Notes under the pieces: model-generated
Database searches by the model: none
Seen by the model: the letters and a program-made list of their open reading frames with translations, nothing else
What the model was told of the DNA's origin: nothing
Part shown: piece by piece, positions 12,573 to 24,100 of the stretch
Numbering within the stretch: the first letter of the stretch is position 1
Layout of the letters: the number at the start of each line of letters is the position of its first letter
From: Sphaeroforma sirkka
Lineage: Eukaryota; Opisthokonta; Ichthyosporea; Ichthyophonida
Length of the DNA: 64,000 nt
NCBI GenBank assembly: GCA_001586965.3
Contig: LUCW03002289.1
Location: 1-64,000 of the forward strand
Reading direction: 5' to 3'
Program-made: the position numbers and the translations under genes

Positions 12573-12595
12573 ATATATATATATATTGAATTGAA
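10780..12595. repeat. Microsatellite island: TAA, TGA, (TA)n and GTAT blocks
   Basis: About 1.8 kb consist almost entirely of simple repeats: TAA/ATA trinucleotides (10.78-11.37 kb), TGA/TGT trinucleotides (about 11.57-11.66, 11.94-11.96, 12.19-12.23 and 12.39-12.47 kb) and several long TA dinucleotide runs. Open frames rich in Tyr, Ile and His here are artefacts of the repeats. No gene is supported. Confidence 0.9.
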
Positions 12596-12599
12596 AATA

Positions 12600-13615
12600 A
12601 GGGCGAAGAGTTGTGCACCCCCCCTGTGTAAAGCATATAAGTACATACCTATATATACACAGTTGCACTAAAGCTGTCTTAATCGACATTCTTCTAATTT
12701 TGGGAGTCGTTTATATTAAATAATGATTCTGATGCGCATATTTTTCGACATTGAATTCGTACCGCACCTCTTCGAGTAGAACAGTTGAAACTGCTATATG
12801 TAGGCCGCATTTCGGTGTTCCAGTTTCTCATGCAAACTCACACAACGAAGAAACCAGCACGCATATATATATACCACTACCATGGGAGGTACCAAACGAC
12901 CACACTCAGGTATGTACCCACCTTGGTATCCAGAGACAGGATGGCCCCAGACCTGTCAGTACCAGGCTGACTGTTCTGGTTGCCCATGATCAACAGGCTT
13001 TTAATTAGCTTAGTTTGTGTTATAATGATATATTTTGCATTGACTGGCATACATTCAAAGAGACGCTGTTTAACGTTTCAGTAGCCGGATTCTGACTTGA
13101 AGTATCAAACCTACGAATAATCATATATTTGTTTGTGTGCCTGCAGCTTAAATGGCATCCAAAATCTTTGGGTGGTGCCTGTGGTGTCACAAAGTCACTG
13201 CCTTTAGTACTCTCTGGTGTGAACTGTGAAGTCTTTGTATTCGACGGCGTCTAGACTATCAATGCTCTTGATATGTTGTTGTATACATCAATCATCATGT
13301 ATGTGCTCCAATTTGCCGGCCCTTTATCGGAAACGATCAATCAATTTTTTATACATAACATATATTTTTTTAATTACTCAAATCGAAGTATTGTTGTTTT
13401 ACGTGGCAGTAGAGTGAGTAGACGCGCTACTAACTTAAGCAGCACCTCAAGAGCAGCGAAACTTCGCGTGCAGTACACCAATCAAACACAACACTCAAAC
13501 AAGGCGTACGTAATAGCTGTCATCCCAATGTGTAATGTAAAATAAGCATTGTCCTTAACTCTTAGTACTAGTCTCGTCCCTCCCAAGGAAATGGCATAAC
13601 ACTGATCTTCTCAGT
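12600..13615 (+). promoter_or_regulatory. Upstream region of the metalloprotease gene
   Basis: No certain exon is seen between the microsatellite island and the ATG at 13616. The stretch has more balanced composition than its flanks and must hold the promoter and 5' untranslated region, or an unseen non-coding first exon. A plus-strand frame at 12751-13008 is open, but its composition and lack of domain features do not support a gene. Confidence 0.35.
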
Positions 13616-14050
13616 ATGGGTAACGTTTGCTGTAAACCTTCAGACAATGAGGCGTCACCAGTTGCGGCTCAGACTACTCAGCCATCTGGCAGTCAAAGAC
13701 CTGATGATACACCAGTTCGTGTGAAGCAGCCACAGAAGATTACCGAGCCTGGTATGTATGTATATGCACATTCAGATGTAGTGATACTTGGCACAACCCG
13801 TGAATATAAATGCATGTACGACCGTCCTAATTAAAAATATGTCCAACAAAAAACTGTTTGTAGCATTGTTCTCTGCTAGGAAGTGCGATAAAATCTAAGA
13901 GAACTTGACTGATTATCCGGTAGTAGGTACGTGGAGTTAGTGTGCTGGTAGCGCTCTATCAATCATAGTCGCTTGTATTCTCTTTTAGGTCCCATTGTCC
14001 GTCAGTATCGAGACTTAGGGATGACATTTATTAACGCTACAAGTCAGCCA

Positions 14051-14141
<91 letters not shown>

Positions 14142-15092
14142 ATATATATATATAATAATATATATATAAATATGTATAATGTGTGTATGTACGTATACAT
14201 ATATATATGTATTGATGTGTGTGTGATGATATGTGTATGTATGTGTCTACAATGTATATATGCATATATATGTACATATGCATGTGTATGTATGTATATA
14301 TGCATAAAATATAATAACATAATAGCAATAGGTATATGTATATAATGTATATATATATGTATAATAATAGCGATATATGGATATACTCTGTATGCATATG
14401 TATATATATATATATAGCATAATCACATATATATATGTATATATATACGGTGATGATGATGATGATGATATCATGTATAATGTATATGCACGCACGTGAT
14501 GTGTGCAAACGTGTGTTGATGTGTAATGTATATATAATATATAATATTAATGTTGTTATATATGTTATTTTGCGTGCATGTATGTATAAAATATATTTGT
14601 ATATATATATATAATAATAATATATATATATATACATCACATAAACATACATATATATAATGATGTGTGATGTGTGGTGATGATGTATGATGATGTACGT
14701 AATACGTGTAATATGTGTATGTATGCACGCAGCCTTTATACATACGGATGCATACACATGCATACAGCCACATTACCTACCATCTATATACATAATGCAC
14801 ACACACACAAAAGATGGACAAACATGCATACATGGTGGATGCACGTACGCGGATCATATGCATACCGGACGGACATACATACATCCACGCACATGCATAC
14901 ATACATGCATACATGCACCTCCATCCATGCATGCTACATACATGCATACATACATTCATACATACATACATGCACATACATACGGACATGCCATATATGC
15001 ATGGATACATACATACCAACATACACACATGACATGATACATACATACATAGTGTGTGCTTTTTTAGCTTATTATTTACTGAATACGTACAG

Positions 15093-15128
<36 letters not shown>

Positions 15129-18100
15129 TTGATGTATATATATATATATTTATGTATGTGTGTGTGTGTGTATGTGTGTTTATGTGTGTGTGTCTGTGTG
15201 TGTATGTATGTATATCACTATATGTGTTTATATGATCTGTACAAATTGTTCATACGTACATTTTCTATATGAAAGTTTCTGTTCTATCCACGGTCTCACA
15301 AGGTAATCGATTGTTGCTAGTGCTGTTTTGGCTCATTGGTTTGTGTACTCGGCGACCAGTGGGAGAAATGCACGCTCTTTAATATAATGTACCTGGTTTA
15401 CACAGTCACTGCAAGTATTGCAGACGCTGGCCCTGCGGACATTAAGCTGAGAAAATTTGGCAACGATGAAAACCTTCGCCTACTCGATTGTTCGCTTGGA
15501 GGGGAAGATTGGTATGCCCTGCAAAATTTGTTACCATTGAATATTTAACAATTGGGTTGTGGGTAGCGTGTTTTGCTGCCATGTGCCCGGCACCTATGTA
15601 GTTGTACCAACATTTGTGTCATATCAGGATTTGTTGCGCCTGGTTGATTGCGAGCATTTCGAAATGGGTATTGTCGTCAGAGCTCCAAAATTGCGAATCT
15701 ACTGTCACCCAAACGCATTGAACCGCATCGCTATATGTACTGAGCTGACTGTATAGCTATCGGATATGTATATCTCGGCAATACCTCTCGCGTGATATCT
15801 GTGTGTGCGTGTGTGTATGGGCCTTGTAGGGCCAAGCATGTGCGGAGTGAAGTGTATCATGATTTGAACTCTGAAAGGGCAGTGAGGCTAGAAGATTGAT
15901 GAGCGATTACTGTGATGTAGTTCTGAAATGTCTTACGAGCATAAAAGCCCTCTCAGAGAAATGTGTGTGAACTCAAATAAGTGCTCTATTTTTATCAAGA
16001 GTTTATCTAACATAGTCGTAATAGTAGTACTAAGAAAATGAAGATGCGTTTCTTGATATTGTGCATAGTGTAGCTAATGCTGTGATAGGTCAGTCTCATG
16101 CTACTGCGGTATTTGCTTCGGATTGCGACTTGCGATACGCTGTAATGAATGATGGTATATTCGCTACTTAACAATAATGGCAACAAATAGTGTACAATAT
16201 TAAACACTGATGAAAACACAAAGACGTGAGATTTGCATGGAGAATACATTCAATAACATCAAAAAAAGTTAGCACCACGAGAAGATATCCTCAGAATGGG
16301 TAGGAGAAAGTTTACTTTCAGTAGAGACTCCGCGAGGAGTGTATCACCAAACTCTGTGCAACTCTGCTAAAAAATCGGTCAAATACCAATAGACATCAAC
16401 CCTAAAGTTATAGGCAGTCTAATGACTTAGCAATGACGAACATAGCTCTGTCACGATAAAGTACTCTCAACTCCTCTCGTACACTCCGTATACTTTTGGT
16501 AAGTTCAACTGTTTTTCATGGTTATCCCGTATATCTATAATAATTTCCTTGCAGGTTCGGGGCAAGGTGCTGGCTCTACATCGATACATAGCTCTGTGCA
16601 GTGGGACTCGGAAAAAGCAGAATCACAGGTAGACCGGCCTCGTGATTGTGACGTTGTCTGCGCTATATTTATTCCATGATAGTCTCATATGTATTCAATA
16701 GTTGTACTATGCATGCGATCCGGTGGATCTTTTTTTTATCCAGGTGTAGCCTGCTCAACGTCGTCGTACAGCGTTGTGTGTCTAGTATGCTGGTACGATA
16801 CTTATCTACTGGCGGTGGTTGACCATTGGTTATGACATGGCACTGTTGTAGACATTTACACGCAGTCTATATACTGGAGCGCCATTCAGTGCCCTAACCC
16901 ATACTTTCACGGACGATGGCCAATCACAAGTGTTTCATCACATAAATCGCAAGCAATATCTACTCATGATGTAGTTTTGAGTATCCGAATAGTAGGTCTT
17001 CAATATGGCAAAAGCACACAGTCAACAATGGTAGAAGCTGGAAGTGTGCGCAAACAGCCCTGGTTGTGTTTAAAATATCTCGTTTTTATTATCTGCACTG
17101 GCCGTGGTGTCAGGAGCCTTCTCTGATAAAGTAATTTAGTCGTCTGCTCTGTCCCAGCTTTCTCTATTTTGTGATACCTTTCACATATAGTTTAAACTTG
17201 CTGAAAGTTACTGTTCTGGTCTTGACCTTGTCATATATCTAATAACAAGAGAGGCACGATTGGAATACTTTTTTATCGTTCGTATCATATTGACAAGTGC
17301 ATTTTAGCGCATGTAGAGTTTTGCATAAGCTTACAATGCGTGAGGTACCGCAATTGATTCCTTAACTGTTTTATCGATTTTTTGTGAAAACAGGGCGTGT
17401 GGCCTGTGATCAAAGGCCATTTCAAAGTTCTTGTGCATCTATCCAAGGGAAAGTAAGTGCAATTCTCCGTGATTTCGCATCTTGAGCACGTTCTTTAACA
17501 ACAGTAAGCGTCTTGGCTGAGGATTCGAATATTTTATACCTGATATGTCAGGTGCACCAATATGTTTCATGGTATAACACAAGTTATTCTCGAACTCACT
17601 TCCGCCAATTATTTATATTATTTATATTTATTATTGTTCTTATTGTTATTATTATTATTATTATTATTACTATGTTTATTATTATCCCGTGCAGTGTTTT
17701 GCGCTTCGCTTTGCGCATTCAAAAGGATTTGTGCAGTTCGAGAAGGAGTACCGAGTGATTATGTTTCTCGCAAGCAGATACTACTCCAAATATTTTCTGT
17801 GTTCAATCATATATAAGACAAACTCGAGTTCGATATGCTCAGGCATAGCACTCATACGCCTGTGCTGAAGGTCTTACCAGTTCTGTACCAATGTAGCAGT
17901 CACTATCCTTGGTCGTTGAAACTCATAATAAGGATCACGAATGCACAGTGACAAGTCAACCTACAACATCCGCAAGATGGAGAATTATATATTAATAAGC
18001 GCTGACCAACTTTTCTCTACGTATCAAACTACTACAGGAACAAGGTCAAGTTGCAGACATCTACAGGCCACACTCACAGCCTCGATGTGATATATGACCC

Positions 18101-21100
18101 CACAGCACAGAACGAGGCATCGCATAGTGTGCGACTGATTTACTATGTGCAAAAGGATGACGATGGGGCTACTTTACGCCCAGTTCTAAGCCTACTGGTA
18201 AGTGCACCCTTGAAGACTTGCGAATGAGCTTAGATGTGAGCAATGTTGTTGTATAAGGAAATATCTCAGTAAAGTTGTGTTGGGCTGTAGTACCGAGTAG
18301 ACTCTAGGTTCGAGTACTGGTTATATATGGTAGACAACTATGTCGACGGCACTTGATTTGCGTCGGTGTCAACGCCACGAACCAAATTGCCTCTGCCCAT
18401 GCGCAAGTAAATCCTGGTCTGGATGGGAGTGCTCACTGTGAATTCTTTTCATTTCGCCTGTGCTTAGTACTCAGAGCATAGCATGGTAGTGTTTGGCTTC
18501 GGTTAATGTGGGCGATTCGGACAAGGGATGCTTATACACGGCTGAGTTCGAGGCTGTACATGTTCTGGGTATTGGAGTATACACGCATGCGGTCTGGTAC
18601 CAATCGTGGGTACAGTAGATGAAAATGTTTTGTGTATTGGACAAACAAGCCGATATCACTTCTGGAGGGGCTGTGTGGATCCAACATCATTTCTGTGTGT
18701 GGTCGACTGAAGAAGTGTTGCCGGGTGTGTAGGTTCATAGTCGACGATAGTTATTGTATCATGAGTTTCTTGCTTACCAGCAATAGCATTGTCGTTCGTA
18801 TACCTGTGTATATTCGGTATCTTCTGTCGATACGTTGGAACATGCGAAAAAGAAACTACGCTCCTCTGATTCGCTCATTTTTTTTTTGTCTTGTTTGATA
18901 TCTCATCCTCAGCGGTCGAGGACGCCATCGAGCGCATACAGATGGCTGGGCTAATGATGCAGTGCTTCTGCGCAACCAATCTGCGTACGCACGGCTTAGG
19001 ATCGTTCACTTTTGCACTGGAGGTACGATTCTTTTGATCTGGCTATGTATTATAAAGGAAAGGCTATATCTATTACGATAATACTCACTATAACTTAAGT
19101 TATAGTCAAATATGTCTCACTTATATGTGTATAACGTACCGTCTTTCTATGTGTATGTGTCGTATTTATTTACATATATGCACATACACAAGTTTTGTAT
19201 CCACCTTGCAGTAGTACGTCGGGATATGTCACCTGCTTTGAATGCATGGTCGTCAACTATACGACCGCCGCCTATGATAGCGTAGCAGCCTCTGAGTATC
19301 ATTGATGCTCCATCTGGTGTTCAGTTGCCCATTCCATTGCGGTCTTATGGTCCCCAACTAATGATACCGGCTCGATATCAGGTTACTCAAATTTATGTCC
19401 TACCTGTTTGGGGTGTATTCCATCAAACAAACCTATAACTGTGTCAAGCAATATAAAAGTGGCGAAAGTGCCGGACAGAATAAATAATATGCCTAAGACT
19501 GACGAAATCGGTCTTATATATGCATACAGATGATGGATGACCGACGAGCTCGGCTGCCCAAAGTACATGTTGTTTCTAGTCAAATAAGCAGGAAGGAGAT
19601 GCGAACTAGGTGGCATACAGGAGGTGACAACTGGGGCTATGCGTTTGTGGCCGAGGACTTGCGGTATGTATGGTACATTTGCTGCAGATTTCTGAATGAT
19701 AGCTATATGGATGTATATATACATAAAACTAAATAAGGGTGTATGGCCCCATATCAATGTGTAACACGAAAGGATGTTTATTATCGTTGACTTTGTCGTA
19801 TAAATTGGAAGCTACGTATGCATGTATGTTTGCCCATACACACACACAAAAACACATGTACACACACACACACACACACACACACACGTACTCACATACT
19901 CACCGTTTCTCCTCCACAGCAAAAGCTTTCCGGAGGAGGAAGCTGCGACCACTAAGGACATTGTTTTCTTGTCAGCGACTGAGTACGATAAAAAGAAACA
20001 GGCTGCGGTTATGCACACGGCACTGGGTGGTGGTCGACAGGGCTTGTTCGGTGGAGCTAGTCTGCACTGCTGGCCGGCATCAGTCGCACAGATAGTACCC
20101 TGTTTCCTGGACGAAAAGACTGTGGATAAGAAAACGGTACATGTGAAGAATGCTAAAATGTTGCGGGTTAAGTGGGTACATACGAGATCTACGTAGCAAT
20201 ACTTTTAGTTAGAACGGTTTATAGGCTATTGGAATTCAGTCCAGCCTCGGGATCAGTGTCTAGGTAGGGCTGTTGGTTGGGAGTAGTCTGTACTGTAGAC
20301 CTATCTTTGTAAAGTCACATTCTGCGTTCGGAGGAACAAACTAATTGAGATATAAATATATGTTAGAGATACGAAGATAAGGATAGCATATACAGGGTGA
20401 TTTATACTTGGTGTATATAGGGTGCTATATAAATAGCATGTGCAGGGTTTTTTGTGTTTTTGCCTCAGCTCGTACAGGTGTTTGGAGAAAACAATGGTAT
20501 GAGAGCGTAAAAATGTGATATTTCTAGACAGCATGTGTGTGTGGCTGATAGTGTGACAAACGCGAAGAGGGATAATTTGCTTGCTTGCTTGAAAACTTCT
20601 GAGACTTATGTATGCGACAGCAGCGGAAATCAAATATTTAAAACCCCAGGTGAACGTAGGGCAACTTATTATCTATCATGTGGCGCAAGTTACAGCAAAG
20701 GGACATAGTTCACTTGATTGTTTTCTAGTAGGCATTCGTATAGCACTTATGTTTATGTGTTCATTTATATGAAATATTGAAATGTTGTGTGAATCCATTC
20801 GTCTGGCGATGAAAGAACGTTACACTAAAGGCTATCCAGATAGTCCCTTGGGCCTGCGATGGAGAACCATTGCGATCGTGCGTATTGCGTAATGCATAAA
20901 CCAGGATTGAATTTCCTTATCATCATTCACGTCCATGCTATTCTCCAATTTTTTTTCTCCCTGACCATTTCTGGCCAATGTTCTCTTCCCTTTTTTTAAT
21001 CCCCTCTATCTCTGACTTTCGTCTGTCTCATCTTGATTTGTGATTTTTAGCTTTGTTTTTTTTTACTTTTGTTTCCTGTTTCGATCACCTAACAGACCTT

Positions 21101-24100
21101 CGATGACAGTGGAGGCCGTGGAAAGTACTGGGCCATGTACTCCACGACTCTTGGAGCAACTATGCATGAAGCGGTGAGAGATTTATATATCTTAGTGTGG
21201 CATTATGATGTTTTCGTCTCTTGTGTATACATGACTGTACACGCACTCATACAAATTGTATTTGCTGTGTACCTCTACTATCTCACACACTGTGTCTGGA
21301 GTGGAAACAAGCTTGGACACTACCTGTTGCGATGTGCGTCTCACGCCGACTTCGAAAGAGATCAAAGGCCCTAAGCATATATATACAGTATGCGCAGTCT
21401 TCTGGTGTTGAACCCTGATAATGCTTCCCTAATCCGGACGAACCCTCATCAGCTTTGCACAACTCTGACTGTATTAACGATGTTCTTCTCCTCACAGGGC
21501 CATATGTTCGGGCTACCGCATATCTACGCCACTACCACAGGCAACGGTAAGTCAAGATCGAAGTTTCAGTACACACGGAGTTTGCTGAATCATATTGCCA
21601 ACCGTGTCCGAGCATATGTTGACATCGACGCTCAATTGCTGCATTTCGGGTCCGAGTGACTTAGTTGGACACTCAGACCGTATTAAGTTGTGTGGATGGC
21701 TGGGCATAGTGGCCAAAATTTAGAATATTCCTATGAAGCGTAAGCTCGTTTCTCTAACGTTCTCCGTTGCGCCCCAGATCAAACGTCTGTAACATATACC
21801 ATACACGTATCATAGTTCCTTTTTCATCTGGCTACTCGTGATCAGAGAAACTAATGAAGGAAATATTATGCGTTTCTTGAAAGAGAAACCTCATAGGCAA
21901 TATTTGAGTATTTCTCCAAAAGTCACCTGTCGGTCGTATACATATCCACGCAAACGTTACTGAATATCTCCACACACTTTATTGCATATCTCAACAGTGT
22001 CTATATAGTCGAAGCAAACAGGTTTTTAGTGAAGCCTCTGCTATCTTCGCGCAAAAGATCTGTCGTCGATAGCGAAAATTCCTAATATAAAAAAACACAC
22101 ATGCATTACAAACCCAACACAGGTATAATGGCACGAGGGTTCGACTATTTCAACAGATTCTTCTTAACCAAGGAACCCAATCAAGAGAAAGCCATGCTTA
22201 TTCCTGAAGAAAGAAGGGGTGGCACCTGGATAAGGGCGTCTGCACTGCACCTGAGGCATTCGGAATGGTTTGTGAGAATGCGCTCGGCGGAGAATGTGGA
22301 ACGAGATTTCCATGCAATGGATGTGCCGAATATCACGCTGACCACTGGTATGTGCTGTTGAATACTCGATTTATAACGCGTATCAGTATCTGCGCGCATG
22401 ACAAAATTGTGCTGGTTCAACTTTGATGCCAGTATACGAATATATACAATCACTGTTGATAGCTGCTACTTTAGTGGTATGTGTTGCCAAGTATATAGGT
22501 ATCAAAAGACCACTAATCCATTTAATCTGTGGAAAACATGAACTGCTCGGAAGAATCATTTCTGCCACTTATATATCTACCACTAAGCCAATATTATAAC
22601 ATGTTTAATTCCACAGTATCTAGTATACAGATATATCTCATCTCTGTGACCAACACATACATTTATTATAAAAATTTTACCACTTGGATATACCCAGTAC
22701 GCCCCTATTATGGCACCTTCACATGCAAAGCATACAGTAGACAGACATCTCTCAAATCTGTGGGCAACTTAGACGATTTTTGTTTATCACTTATATGTAC
22801 ACCTATTAGCCACTACTATCGCATCCCTACACCCACAGCATCCAATGCGCAGATATACGACGAAGACGATGAGCAAGAAGTGACTGGCACACCCACAGCG
22901 ACCACCGCGCCCGCAGCAACACCCACGGCCATAAGCGAAGCGGAACGTACACACCACGTGGACTTATCCCTACCTGAGAATGCGGGCAATGGTCTGGTAC
23001 TGCACTCTACGCCCAGGCCGTCTCCGTTGGCTGGGATGAGCTTGGTGGAGTCTATTAAGAGAAGAGGTACAGGAGACATGGTTGCCAGTTTGGCTCAGGG
23101 CGGTGGGATGAATATCGTAGTCTCCCCTGCCACCACACCCTCGCCCAAACCGGTGCCTACGGCGAGGATGGCACCACCAGGTAAATGGCTTGGCAAGCAG
23201 GTCAGATTCTTCTACCCACACATTCATCGTTCCTGATACATGCGTAATTGGATATGCACACACACACTTGTACATGTGCATAGTTGTTGCACTACAGTTT
23301 CAGAGGCATAGTACGAAGAGCACTCTGGTAGATTGATGAAATATTCATAAGAGTCGTTCTTTGCACGTCTGCACCTGCACAACCATTCACTAAGCAACGG
23401 ATACGACGAAAAATTATTGCCACGATTGATTTGTATGTATACGATCTTCATCATTGCTCATACATGGCACTTGAGTTTATTTGACGTTCAGCTTAGAATA
23501 CTTTACATTCTTACCAAATTTAATGGTGATAATATGTTCCGCTCCTGCAGGTATACCGAATTGCACTAGGCACTGTAGTGTGAAACAAATACTTTGCTTA
23601 CGAATTAAGGTCTCTTCTTGCACTCCCACATTCTGTATGACATTATTTCATAGCTTGCTAGGTGTGCTATCTAAACTGTGCATCCATGCATGGCAGTATC
23701 TATAGCGGTTGTCATGCTTTTACCATGGTTCAGCTGCGCTAACCGAGGCAGGACAGAGGATGTACATCGATATCTAAAATGCAACGTACTCTGTATTCTG
23801 TACTGCAAGCACCTTCCTACAATGTCAAATAAAGACTTGCCATGGTGTATCGCGGACTAAGACGTCGTGTTGATTTTGTAAAACAGAACCCGATGAAGAC
23901 GCTATACGCAACTTACCGAAGTGCAAGTTTCACTACCAGAACACCGCCGGTGGAGGATTTGTGTACTTGCCTGGAGAGCATCCAATGTGGGCCGAGATCG
24001 AAGCAACGGGAGCCGTCAAATTCTTATTTGAGGTCTATGAGCCGGACAAGAGGGTATATAAAACAAATATGCGGGTGAATTGTTTTATTTGTAGATCATG

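Noticed and set aside
10402-12689. Many long open frames rich in Tyr, Ile, His, Cys and Val
   Set aside because: They translate microsatellites, lack stops only because of the repeat words, and appear on both strands at once.
14044-15272. A 239-codon and several other open frames on both strands
   Set aside because: Pure products of TA, TG and CATA repeats inside an intron.
15559-15756. Separate open frame [12 protein letters not shown]... as an extra metalloprotease exon
   Set aside because: It overlaps the eroded copy of the preceding exon's end and its frame does not continue the protein.
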